From positions 186,001 through 250,000 of the forward strand of contig CAMJML010000002.1 in the NCBI GenBank assembly GCA_946407015.1: a DNA stretch of 64,000 nucleotides, read 5' to 3'. Both the position numbers and the translations under genes were made by a program. The DNA is from an uncultured Selenomonadales bacterium (GTDB lineage Bacteria; Bacillota; Negativicutes; DSM-1736; Dendrosporobacteraceae). Positions 51,813 through 59,952 of the stretch are shown here, in pieces. The notes below the pieces were generated by a model. That model had not been told where the DNA came from, did not search any database, and was given only the letters and a program-made list of their open reading frames with translations. The number at the start of each line of letters is the position of its first letter. The first letter of the stretch is position 1.

Positions 51813-53423
51813 ATGCGGAAAAAAGATAAACCGTTTTTAAGTCTGCAAAGCATTATAGCGATATTTGCTTGTGGAGTCGTTGCGTTGTCCTTGTTGGTAA
51901 CCGATATTCTTATCAACGAGCAGGTAGCTGTAACGACCCATGCCGATCTTTTGGAAGATGCAAGGGAGCTTTCTCGAATCATTGCTACGTCTCCTGTCAT
52001 CATAGAAGCCTTAGATGGTCAAAGGGACGAAAAGACGATACAGACGTATGTTGAAAAGGTAAGGAATTTTAGCGAAGTTCAGTTCATTGTTGTCATGGAT
52101 ATGAACCGTATTAGAAAATCTCATCCAACTCTGGCGAAAATCGGGGAGTACTATGAGGAGCATGATGCTGATCCTGCTTTTGCGGGCCAGGAAACGAATT
52201 CCGTTGAAAACGGGTCCTTAGGCAGATCCCTGCGCTCTTTTGCCCCTGTGTTTTCAGATGACGGGCAACAAATCGGCGTTGTTTTAGTTGGGATTATGCT
52301 GGATCAAGTGGAGCATGCTGTGCACGAGAGCCGGTTTATGATCTTGTTTGGTGTTGGATTTGGGTTGCTGGTGGGCGTGTTAGGTTCACTAGTACTGGCA
52401 AGATATATAAAGAAAATCATGTTTGGCATGGAGCCTTTTGCGATTGCCAAGTTATTTGAAGAGCGGAATGCGATGTTAAATTCAGTACGGGAAGGAATCA
52501 TTGCTGTTGATAATGATTCCAGAATTACCATTGTCAATGAAGAGGCTATTCGGGTATTTCAGCGGGCCGGTATAGCTGGTGATCCTCTCGGAAAAAAGGT
52601 GGACGAATATGTCCCGAATACCCGCTTGCAAAGTGTGCTGAAAATGGGTCAGGCAGAATTCGATCAAGAACAAGAACTGGGCGGCATCACACTATGGACC
52701 AATCGAATTCCGGTAAATGTAAATGGCGATATTGTTGGTGCAATTGCAACTTTTCGTGATAAAACCGAGCTTAGGCAAATGGCCGAAAAACTAATAGGAG
52801 TTAGAACTTATGCCGATGCGTTGCGGTCTCAGACCCATGAATTTATGAATAAGCTGCACGTAATTTTAGGAATGATTCGAATGGGATATTACGACCGATT
52901 GAATGATTATGTAAATCAAATTGCACACCGCTATCAAGTGGAGGTCGGATCTGTTGTGAGGAAAATTAAAGATCCGGTTTTGGCTGGCTTCTTACTGGGC
53001 AAATTGGCGCGGGCACGAGAGCTTGGAGTTGATATGGTCTTATCTGACACCAGTTTATTGCCTGAAACTGCCGACACGAAAGTCGTTCATGAATTAATTA
53101 CCATACTGGGGAACTTGATTGATAACGCCATGGAAGCTGTCGAGGATTTACCGACAAAATATGTTTGTCTGGAATTGATATACGATCATGACCAATTGAT
53201 GATTCTGGTTCGAGATTCCGGGCACGGGATTGATGCCAAGGAAATCAATAAAGTGTTTGAAAAAGGATATTCAACAAAAGGGATGAATAGGGGGGTAGGA
53301 TTATATTTAGTTCAGCGTAGTTTAGCTGAATTGAATGGAAAAGTTACTATACAGTCAAAGATTGGACTGGGGACAGAGTTTCATATCTGTTTGCCCTATC
53401 GAAGTAAGGGGGATATTCATTGA
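51813..53423 (+). CDS. DcuS/CitA-type sensor histidine kinase
   Basis: A 536-residue kinase: helix ~12-31, extracytoplasmic PAS-like/sCache sensor ~32-172 (SEVQFIVVMDMNRIRKSHPT, GRSLRSFAPVFSDDGQQIGV), helix ~175-197, cytosolic PAS ~215-315, H-box SQTHEFMNKLHVILGM with His342, and an HATPase domain (NLIDNAMEAV, DSGHGIDAKEI, GVGLYLVQ). This layout senses C4-dicarboxylates or citrate outside the membrane. ATG after GAAGGGAAA. Its stop overlaps the response-regulator start. It probably controls the decarboxylase-transporter operon downstream. Confidence 0.93.
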   Translation: MRKKDKPFLSLQSIIAIFACGVVALSLLVTDILINEQVAVTTHADLLEDARELSRIIATSPVIIEALDGQRDEKTIQTYVEKVRNFSEVQFIVVMDMNRIRKSHPTLAKIGEYYEEHDADPAFAGQETNSVENGSLGRSLRSFAPVFSDDGQQIGVVLVGIMLDQVEHAVHESRFMILFGVGFGLLVGVLGSLVLARYIKKIMFGMEPFAIAKLFEERNAMLNSVREGIIAVDNDSRITIVNEEAIRVFQRAGIAGDPLGKKVDEYVPNTRLQSVLKMGQAEFDQEQELGGITLWTNRIPVNVNGDIVGAIATFRDKTELRQMAEKLIGVRTYADALRSQTHEFMNKLHVILGMIRMGYYDRLNDYVNQIAHRYQVEVGSVVRKIKDPVLAGFLLGKLARARELGVDMVLSDTSLLPETADTKVVHELITILGNLIDNAMEAVEDLPTKYVCLELIYDHDQLMILVRDSGHGIDAKEINKVFEKGYSTKGMNRGVGLYLVQRSLAELNGKVTIQSKIGLGTEFHICLPYRSKGDIH

Positions 53424-54124
53424 TTAAAGTGATTATCGTTGATGATGATCCAATGGTGGCTGAATTTAACAAAAGATACCTTGAACTTGTGGATGGCTTT
53501 GAATTGCTGGCCATAGCACATTCAGCCAATGAGGCGTTGGACCTTTTAAATCAACAGGATGCTGATCTTATCCTGCTGGACATATTTATGCCAGGCATGA
53601 ACGGTTTGGAGTTACTCACTCAGATTAGAAAGGTCGGCAAAGGTGTTGATGTGATTGTGGTAACTGCAGCCTGTGATAATATCAGTATAAAAACTGCCTT
53701 GCGTTTTGGTGCGGTTGATTACATTATCAAACCATTCGAATTTGAACGGCTAGAGGCCGCATTAGCCGCTTATCGGGAATTAGCTCAGCTCATGAAAGAC
53801 CAGGAAAGAATCAATCAACTCGAATTGGATCAATGTATTTTATATAAAGAACCTGCTTTGCCGGCTAATTTGCCGAAAGGTATTGATCGGAATACATTGA
53901 AAAATATATGGGAAAAAATACATTTGATGAAAAGGACCGCTTTTTCTACCGAAGAAATGGCAGGAAATGTTGGGATTTCGCGGGTGTCCATGCGAAAGTA
54001 CCTTGAGTTTCTTCATCATATCGGAATCTTAGAGCTGGAATTACTCTACGGAACAATTGGCAGACCGGTTTATAAGTACCGTTGTAAGAGCTTGGCGAAT
54101 AAATCGATTTATCGATATCTATAA
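53420..54124 (+). CDS. CitB/DcuR-type response regulator
   Basis: A 234-residue regulator. The receiver domain has Asp8-Asp9, the phospho-acceptor Asp54 (LILLDIFMPGMNGLEL) and Lys104; a linker leads to a C-terminal helix-turn-helix (TEEMAGNVGISRVSMRKYLE, FLHHIGILELELLYG) as in DcuR and CitB. The TTG start overlaps the kinase stop codon (TTGA), with AAGGGGG upstream, so the pair is translationally coupled. Direct repeats in front of mmdA are candidate binding sites. Confidence 0.93.
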   Translation: MIKVIIVDDDPMVAEFNKRYLELVDGFELLAIAHSANEALDLLNQQDADLILLDIFMPGMNGLELLTQIRKVGKGVDVIVVTAACDNISIKTALRFGAVDYIIKPFEFERLEAALAAYRELAQLMKDQERINQLELDQCILYKEPALPANLPKGIDRNTLKNIWEKIHLMKRTAFSTEEMAGNVGISRVSMRKYLEFLHHIGILELELLYGTIGRPVYKYRCKSLANKSIYRYL

Positions 54125-54144
54125 TGGAATGATTGATCTTCAAG

Positions 54145-54170
54145 ATAAAAGGCCGCGAGGCCTTTTTTTG
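54145..54170 (+). terminator. Terminator after the two-component operon
   Basis: AAAGGCC pairs with GGCCTTT (loop GCGA), then T run. Confidence 0.82.
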
Positions 54171-54173
54171 TTA

Positions 54174-54202
54174 CTTTAATTACTTTAACACCTTTAATTA
54201 CT
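54174..54202 (+). promoter_or_regulatory. Direct repeats, candidate binding site of the response regulator
   Basis: CTTTAATTACT occurs twice exactly (54174-54184, 54192-54202), 18 bases apart, with a further CTTTAA between. A/T-rich direct repeats of this kind are used by CitB/DcuR-type regulators. They lie about 160 bases upstream of mmdA and just after the regulator gene. Confidence 0.55.
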
Positions 54203-54363
54203 AAAAATTTGGAAAAGTTACACAACGTAGAAGGATTGTATAAATTCAGGTATTGTAAGCTTAAAAGTAAAAGTCAGCAAATCCGAAAGGGTTTAGAGGA
54301 GGTGCGGCCACAGACGATTGGCCTGATTATTAAGCAAGAAACTTTGTATGGGAGGTGTTTTTA

Positions 54364-55893
54364 TTGTCTATAACACAGGATAAAATTAAGGGCTTGCATG
54401 AACGTACCGCAAAAGTCATGGCTGGTGGCGGTCAGAAACGAATACAGAAGCAGCACTCTTTGGGAAAATTTACGGCACGTGAACGCATTGAAATGTTATT
54501 TGACGCAAGCAGTTTTGTTGAATTAGATCGTTTTGTAACCCATCGCTGCACAAACTTCGGTATGGATCGTGAAGAAGCTCCCGGAGAAGGGGTTGTAACC
54601 GGATATGGAACCATTCATGGCCGGCTGGTGTATGTATTTGCTCAGGATTTCACCGTGGTAGGTGGGTCGTTAGGAGAAATGCATGCTGCAAAAATATGTA
54701 AGGTGTTAGACATGGCCATGAAAATGGGCGCACCGATTATCGGCATTAATGACTCTGGGGGAGCACGGATCCAGGAAGCTGTGGATGCATTATCCGGATA
54801 CGGAAAGATTTTTTATCGAAACACGTTAGCGTCCGGAGTGATTCCACAAATTTCTGTTATCATGGGGCCTTGTGCCGGCGGAGCCGTATATTCTCCTGCA
54901 CTAACGGATTTTATTTATATGGTGAAAGATACGAGTCAGATGTTTATCACCGGACCTCAGGTTATTAAAGCAGTAACAGGTGAAGAAGTTAGTGCTGAAC
55001 AGCTTGGCGGTGCGAATACACATAACGCTATATCCGGTGTAGCACACTTTATTGCGGACAACGAGAAGGCATGTTTAGAGCAAATCCGGCGCTTAATCAG
55101 TTTTCTTCCAAGCAATAACTTAGACGCTGTACCGGTGGTAGAAAATTTTGATGATCCCCAGCGTATCGAAGAAGAGCTTAATACCATCATCCCTGACCAG
55201 TCCAATCAATCCTATGACATGAAGCGCATTATTGCCAAAATTGTTGACTGCGCGGATCTGTATGAAGTTCAGCCTTATTATGCAGAAAACATCATTACCG
55301 CTTTTGCCCGTATGGATGGTCAGACCATCGGCATTATTGCCAATCAGCCCAAAGTTATGGCAGGCTGTTTGGACATTAATGCTTCCGATAAGTCGGCTCG
55401 GTTTATCCGGTATTGTGATGCTTTTAATATTCCTTTACTCAATATTGTTGACGTACCTGGTTTTTTGCCGGGAATTTCCCAGGAGTATGGGGGTATTATC
55501 CGCCATGGCGCTAAAATGCTGTATGCTTACTCCGAAGCGACAGTTCCAAAAGTTACTTTAGTCGTTCGCAAGGCTTATGGAGGATCCTATCTGGCCATGT
55601 GTTCACGGGATCTCGGGGCAGACCAAGTCATTGCCTGGCCAACGGCAGAAATTGCTGTTATGGGGCCAGCCGGCGCGGCTAATATTATTTTTAAAAATGA
55701 TGCGGACATGACCACGAAAACCGAAGAATATATTAAAAATTTCGCCACTCCCTATCAAGCTGCTAAACGCGGTTTTGTCGATATGGTAATTGAACCAAAA
55801 GAGACGCGTGCGGTTTTAATCAATGCATTTTCTATGCTGGCTTCCAAGCGCGAAGGACGTCCGGCTAAGCGGCACGGAAATATTCCTCTATAA
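54364..55893 (+). CDS. mmdA: Methylmalonyl-CoA decarboxylase alpha (carboxyltransferase) subunit
   Basis: A 509-residue biotin-dependent carboxyltransferase, the length of MmdA and propionyl-CoA carboxylase beta. The N-terminal acyl-CoA site is shown by [20 protein letters not shown] and [20 protein letters not shown]; the carboxybiotin half by [20 protein letters not shown] and [20 protein letters not shown]. It moves CO2 from methylmalonyl-CoA to biotin on MmdC. TTG at 54364 is preferred (6 bases after GGAGGTG); GTG three codons earlier overlaps that site. The following delta, gamma and beta genes make the decarboxylase, not the ATP-dependent carboxylase, the right call. Confidence 0.93.
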   Translation: MSITQDKIKGLHERTAKVMAGGGQKRIQKQHSLGKFTARERIEMLFDASSFVELDRFVTHRCTNFGMDREEAPGEGVVTGYGTIHGRLVYVFAQDFTVVGGSLGEMHAAKICKVLDMAMKMGAPIIGINDSGGARIQEAVDALSGYGKIFYRNTLASGVIPQISVIMGPCAGGAVYSPALTDFIYMVKDTSQMFITGPQVIKAVTGEEVSAEQLGGANTHNAISGVAHFIADNEKACLEQIRRLISFLPSNNLDAVPVVENFDDPQRIEEELNTIIPDQSNQSYDMKRIIAKIVDCADLYEVQPYYAENIITAFARMDGQTIGIIANQPKVMAGCLDINASDKSARFIRYCDAFNIPLLNIVDVPGFLPGISQEYGGIIRHGAKMLYAYSEATVPKVTLVVRKAYGGSYLAMCSRDLGADQVIAWPTAEIAVMGPAGAANIIFKNDADMTTKTEEYIKNFATPYQAAKRGFVDMVIEPKETRAVLINAFSMLASKREGRPAKRHGNIPL

Positions 55894-55945
55894 ATTTGGA
55901 TATAGGCATTTAAGAAGCAAAAGAAACAGAAATGAGGTGATTGTG

Positions 55946-56311
55946 ATGGGGCAACCTGTAACGACAAATCCATTGTTGATTTCATTAATTAATATGACGG
56001 TCGTATTTGTAGTTCTTTTCGGGCTTAGTTTAATTATCCGGCTGATAAAAGTTATTGATCCAACTCAAAAAAAAAAGAACCCCAGCCCGGAGTACTCCGA
56101 TTCAATAGCAGATCTGGCAGCAACAACTGAGCAATCTGTTCAGGTTCAAGAGGAGCATGAAGACCTTGTCCTACTATTTACGGCGGCCATAGCGGCTTAC
56201 GGAAATCAAGAGTTCAAGATTGTTTCGATTCGGCCGGTAGGCAATCTCTGCTGGTCTCAGGCCGCTCGCGTAGAGGCAGTTACAACAAGGAATCAGATTT
56301 TTCACAGATAA
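55946..56311 (+). CDS. mmdD: Decarboxylase delta subunit (OadG/MmdD family)
   Basis: A 121-residue protein with one N-terminal membrane helix (about 11-34, LISLINMTVVFVVLFGLSLI) and a hydrophilic tail of Glu/Lys-rich sequence followed by EDLVLLFTAAIAAYGNQEFK, as in OadG/MmdD. It assembles the soluble alpha subunit onto the membrane complex. The tail ends with basic and aromatic residues (NLCWSQAARVEAVTTRNQIF). ATG follows AGGTGA; position between alpha and biotin carrier genes is usual. Confidence 0.85.
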   Translation: MGQPVTTNPLLISLINMTVVFVVLFGLSLIIRLIKVIDPTQKKKNPSPEYSDSIADLAATTEQSVQVQEEHEDLVLLFTAAIAAYGNQEFKIVSIRPVGNLCWSQAARVEAVTTRNQIFHR

Positions 56312-56324
56312 GGGAGGATGAACC

Positions 56325-56729
56325 ATGAAAAAATTTTTAATCACCTTCAAAGGTCAACAATACGAGTTGGGCGTTGAAGAAATAAGCAATACGACAACTG
56401 GGGTAACAACAACTGCTTCGCCTGCGCCTAAACCGGCAGTCTCCGTAACTTCTGTTAGGCCGGATTCTTCTTTAGAATCATCACCTAAACCAGTGGCAGC
56501 GATTAAAGGTTCTGGGGCTCAAGGCGTGTCGGCTCCAATGCCAGGAAAAATTTTAGCTGTTCATATCAAGGCCGGAGAAAAAGTAAAGCGTGGAGATGTC
56601 CTGTTTATCCTTGAAGCCATGAAAATGCAAAATGAGATTATGGCTCCTCATGATGGCAGTATCGCCAATATTAGTGTTTCAGTAGGGCAATCTGTAGCGA
56701 CGGGTGATCAATTGGCTACATTTGGATAA
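56325..56729 (+). CDS. mmdC: Biotin carrier (gamma) subunit of the decarboxylase
   Basis: A 134-residue protein: short N-terminal segment, a flexible Pro/Ala/Ser/Thr linker (about 20-65), and a biotinyl domain with EAMKM, biotinylated on Lys100. PMPGKILAVHIKAGEKVKRG marks the first half of the domain. It carries CO2 from MmdA to the membrane beta subunit. ATG preceded by AAGGGAGG; 13 bases after mmdD. Confidence 0.94.
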   Translation: MKKFLITFKGQQYELGVEEISNTTTGVTTTASPAPKPAVSVTSVRPDSSLESSPKPVAAIKGSGAQGVSAPMPGKILAVHIKAGEKVKRGDVLFILEAMKMQNEIMAPHDGSIANISVSVGQSVATGDQLATFG

Positions 56730-56767
56730 TATCTTTGCGGCAATAACAAATGGAAAGGAGAAAAATA

Positions 56768-57889
56768 ATGGAAGCATTTATAGTTTCTCTTCAAGCGGTA
56801 TGGTCGGACAGCGGATTTGCCGGGTTTACTTCGGGAAATGCCATCATGATTGCGGTTGGAATTGTCTTACTATACCTGGCTTTTGCAAAAGGATTCGAAC
56901 CGTTGTTATTGGCACCAATTGCGTTTGGGTGCATTTTGGCTAATTTCCCCAAAACCGGATTTGAGGAAGATCCAGGATTAATGCAGGTTATCCATTGGGG
57001 AATCAAAAACGAGGTGTTTCCCCCATTGATCTTTATGGGAGTCGGGGCAATGACCGATTTTGGTCCTCTCATTGCAAACCCCTCAATGCTAATGCTGGGA
57101 GCGGCTGCTCAGATCGGCGTGTTTGTCTCTTTAAGTGGCGCCATGCTTTTAGGTTTTAACATACAAGAGGCTGCTTCGATTGGCATCATTGGCGGAGCTG
57201 ACGGTCCTACAGCGATCTATTTAGCGATCAAATTAGCTCCGCATCTCTTGGGAGCTATTGCAGTGGCTGCCTATTCTTATATGTCGTTGGTCCCGTTGAT
57301 ACAGCCACCTATCATGAAACTATTAACCACTCAAAAAGAGCGGGAAATTGTCATGGATCAACTGCGGCCTGTATCTAAATTTGAAAAACTGGCTTTTCCT
57401 GTGATTACTACAATTGTAATCAGCTTGCTGTTACCGCCGATTGCCTCTTTGATGGGCATGCTGATGTTAGGAAATTTGTTCCGTGAATCGGGTGTGACTG
57501 ACCGGCTGTCCGATACGGCACAGAATGCATTAATCAATATTGTTACGATTTTTTTAGCAACCGGAACCGGCTTGACAATGAAGGCTGAAAACTTTTTAAC
57601 GTATCAAACCCTTATGATTATTGTGCTTGGCCTGGTAGCTTTTGCCGGCGGAACGGCTGGAGGCGTACTTTTTGGTAAAATCATGAATTGGTGTACAGGT
57701 GGGAAAATTAATCCGCTGATTGGATCAGCCGGGGTATCTGCAGTGCCAATGGCAGCACGAGTCAGTCAAATCGTGGGCCAGAAAGCGAATCCAGGCAATT
57801 TTTTACTGATGCATGCGATGGGGCCTAATGTTGCCGGTGTTATCGGTACAGCGGTTGCCGCAGGGACTATGCTCGCAATGCTAAAATAA
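56768..57889 (+). CDS. mmdB: Na+-translocating decarboxylase beta subunit
   Basis: A 373-residue, ~9-11-helix protein of the OadB/MmdB/GcdB family. [60 protein letters not shown] and [20 protein letters not shown] with [21 protein letters not shown] are hallmark segments, including the Asp in GGADGPT thought to bind Na+. It removes CO2 from carboxybiotin and exports sodium. The ATG at 56768 has AAAGGAG 7 bases upstream; an in-frame ATG six codons earlier overlaps that region. Confidence 0.95.
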   Translation: MEAFIVSLQAVWSDSGFAGFTSGNAIMIAVGIVLLYLAFAKGFEPLLLAPIAFGCILANFPKTGFEEDPGLMQVIHWGIKNEVFPPLIFMGVGAMTDFGPLIANPSMLMLGAAAQIGVFVSLSGAMLLGFNIQEAASIGIIGGADGPTAIYLAIKLAPHLLGAIAVAAYSYMSLVPLIQPPIMKLLTTQKEREIVMDQLRPVSKFEKLAFPVITTIVISLLLPPIASLMGMLMLGNLFRESGVTDRLSDTAQNALINIVTIFLATGTGLTMKAENFLTYQTLMIIVLGLVAFAGGTAGGVLFGKIMNWCTGGKINPLIGSAGVSAVPMAARVSQIVGQKANPGNFLLMHAMGPNVAGVIGTAVAAGTMLAMLK

Positions 57890-57907
57890 ATCTAAAGGAG
57901 GGTTAGT

Positions 57908-59191
57908 ATGTCACCAGCGGTAGAAACACTTATTGTATTGGGGTTTGTTGCGTTGCTTTTTGTTACCGAAGCAGTTCCGTTAGCAATAACCGCTATGGGA
58001 GGCGCAATCACATTGGGAATTATTGGTGTAATCCCTATGAATACGGTGTTTTCAGGCTTATCGAATTCTACAGTCGTTTTGTTCGCTGGGATGTTTGTCA
58101 TTGGAGCCGCCATGTTCCATACGGGACTTGCCCAGAAACTGGGGACAACGGTTGTTCGGATTGCAGGCAAAAGTGAGAATGGATTAATGTTGGGAACAAT
58201 GGTCATTGCCGCGTTAATCTCGGCCGTATCTTCAAATACCGGTACGACGGCCGCGTTAATGCCTGTGGTTATCGGAATATGCTCTGTTGCAAAAATTCCG
58301 GCTTCACGCCAGCTCATGCCATTGGCTTTTGCGGCCGGGGTGGGAGGAATTATGACTCTTGTTGGTACTCCCCCCAATATTATTGCGGCCGGCGCGTTAA
58401 AAGCGGCAGGGTTAGAACCGTTTGGCTTCTTTGAATTTGCATGGATTGGCATTCCACTGACTATTGCGGGGATTGCCTATATGATGTTTATCGGAAAATA
58501 TTTTTTACCCAAGCAGTACTTATCTGAGGATATAGAAATTGATGAGGAAGCAAAAAGAGAAGCGGCAGCAACCTTGGAAGACCCAAAAAAAATGTGGATT
58601 ACAGCAGCGACCCTTATTGGTGTTGTTATTGTTATGGCCCTTGATTTAAAAGCATTACCTTTAGAGATCGCAGCCGTCATTGGGGCTATCATTCTTGTTT
58701 TGACGAAGTGCTTGACAGAAAAACAGGCTTATACCGGAATCGATTGGGTTACCATCTTTCTGTTTGCCGGGATGATGCCGATTGCTACTGCCATGGAAAA
58801 AAGTGGTGCCGGTAAAATGATTGCTGATCAGGTTGTGGGGATGCTTGGTGGTCATCCGAATCCTCTTTATGTAACCGCCGTATTGTTCTTGCTATCCGGG
58901 GGATTGACTCAATTTATGTCAAATACGGCATGTACGGCATTGCTGGCACCTATCGGCATTTCGATTGCAAAAGGTCTTGGCGCCAGTCCGCAGGCGGTAT
59001 TAATGGCTATTGCAGTTGCAGCCTCATGTGCATTTTCTACTCCGGTCGGAACACCTCCCAATACGCTGGTGTTAGGGCCAGGGCAATATCGATTTATGGA
59101 TTATGTTAAAGCCGGAACAGGCTTAGTGGTGGTTTGTTTTATCGTTTCCATTATTATCATTCCGATTGTATGGCCATTCTTTCCTAAATAA
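57908..59191 (+). CDS. SLC13/DASS-family carboxylate transporter
   Basis: A 427-residue membrane protein with the duplicated SLC13 pattern: SSNTGTTAALMPVV and GTPPNIIAAGAL in the first half, SNTACTALLAPIG and GTPPNTLVLGPG in the second (Ser-Asn-Thr substrate/Na+ sites). It likely imports a C4-dicarboxylate with sodium. It starts 18 bases after mmdB with AAAGGAGGG, so it is in the decarboxylase operon. Together with the dicarboxylate-type sensor kinase this points to succinate or a related acid as substrate of the pathway. Confidence 0.9.
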   Translation: MSPAVETLIVLGFVALLFVTEAVPLAITAMGGAITLGIIGVIPMNTVFSGLSNSTVVLFAGMFVIGAAMFHTGLAQKLGTTVVRIAGKSENGLMLGTMVIAALISAVSSNTGTTAALMPVVIGICSVAKIPASRQLMPLAFAAGVGGIMTLVGTPPNIIAAGALKAAGLEPFGFFEFAWIGIPLTIAGIAYMMFIGKYFLPKQYLSEDIEIDEEAKREAAATLEDPKKMWITAATLIGVVIVMALDLKALPLEIAAVIGAIILVLTKCLTEKQAYTGIDWVTIFLFAGMMPIATAMEKSGAGKMIADQVVGMLGGHPNPLYVTAVLFLLSGGLTQFMSNTACTALLAPIGISIAKGLGASPQAVLMAIAVAASCAFSTPVGTPPNTLVLGPGQYRFMDYVKAGTGLVVVCFIVSIIIIPIVWPFFPK

Positions 59192-59212
59192 CTACCGCAC
59201 TGAACATTTATT

Positions 59213-59245
59213 GAAGAGGGCAGCAGGGCATGCCCTCTTTATTTG
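59213..59245 (+). terminator. Terminator of the decarboxylase operon
   Basis: AGAGGGCA pairs with TGCCCTCT (loop GCAGGGCA-like), then TTATTTG. Confidence 0.78.
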
Positions 59246-59281
59246 TAACTGTGTATGAATCGAAGAAAGTTGGTGTAGTCA

Positions 59282-59548
59282 ATGGGAGAGACGGAGCAAG
59301 CTTCACGCATTATTCTGGCTTTTGGAATGGGTATTCTGATTGTTTTTTTAACAGCAAAACTGATTGGTGAAGAACGAAAGGCCCGTTGGTTTAAGAAGAG
59401 GAAACGGGTTACCATTTTTACAAGAAGGGGATTATTGGGAGAAGCCTGCCATTTTGGCGTTCCTTGCAAATGGCAGGGAGTACTTGTCTCTTTGACGATG
59501 TTTGGCGTCATAGGACTCATTGGGTATTTCCTGGTTTTTAAAGGATGA
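59282..59548 (+). CDS. Small two-helix membrane protein
   Basis: An 88-residue protein with a first helix (about 7-27, ASRIILAFGMGILIVFLTAK), a very basic middle (GEERKARWFKKRKRV), a GEACHFGVPCKW segment with two cysteines, and a second helix (about 66-86). No family recognised. No strong ribosome binding site. It lies between the decarboxylase operon and the T-box, with no close partner. Confidence 0.55.
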   Translation: MGETEQASRIILAFGMGILIVFLTAKLIGEERKARWFKKRKRVTIFTRRGLLGEACHFGVPCKWQGVLVSLTMFGVIGLIGYFLVFKG

Positions 59549-59592
59549 AGGATAGGTTGTGAAAATTTTTTTAGTGGGAAAAATAATAAACG

Positions 59593-59621
59593 TTGACAAA
59601 AATATCGTAAAATGTCATAAT
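59593..59621 (+). promoter_or_regulatory. Promoter of the T-box/PFOR unit
   Basis: TTGACA (59593-59598), 17-base spacer, CATAAT (59616-59621). Predicted start near 59629 leaves room for a complete T-box leader of about 290 bases. Confidence 0.8.
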
Positions 59622-59659
59622 TTATCCCAGGTAGTTTACAATTAAATATGCTCATAAAA

Positions 59660-59917
59660 GACAAGTGATGATTGGGAAGAAAAGCAATGGATGTACGTTA
59701 CAGAGAGCCGGGGTTGCTGAAAGCCGGTACGGAGTTATTGCCTAGTAAATCACCCATGAGCTCTTCTCCGAAACGGCAGAGACCTGTCGGAATAGGCTGA
59801 GGCGCAACCCGGGCGTTAAACGGGAGTCGGTTGATGGACCGATGCGAAGGCAGAAATCAGGGTGGTACCGCGCAATCTTTGCGCCCCTATTCAATTTTAT
59901 TGAATAGGGGCGTTTTT
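59660..59917 (+). promoter_or_regulatory. T-box riboswitch leader, probably isoleucine-specific
   Basis: Diagnostic parts are all present: stem I with the AGAGAGCCGG bulge and GGGTTGCTGAAAGCC distal element, the T-box AGGGTGGTACCGCG (59859-59872) and a terminator (59880-59917) directly before the PFOR start. The UGGU bulge pairs with ACCA tRNA ends, so the discriminator base is A. The stem I 3' side reads TAA-ATC-ACCCATGAGC, placing ATC (Ile, 59749-59751) as the specifier. tRNA-Ile has A73, which agrees. A frame-shifted reading (GTA, Val) is possible. Uncharged tRNA would permit read-through into PFOR. Confidence 0.88.
59880..59917 (+). terminator. T-box-controlled terminator
   Basis: GCGCCCCTATTCAA pairs with TTGAATAGGGGCG, short loop, then TTTTTAG. 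The alternative antiterminator uses the T-box sequence. Confidence 0.9.
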
Positions 59918-59952
59918 AGTTTGATTTGGAAAGGATAAAAGGAGAGATTGAT

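Noticed and set aside
59741-59752. Reading the T-box specifier as GTA (Val) or CTA (Leu)
   Set aside because: Alignment to the usual codon-ACCC-TGAGC context places ATC in the specifier position; Val and Leu are not excluded by the discriminator base, so this remains a weaker alternative.
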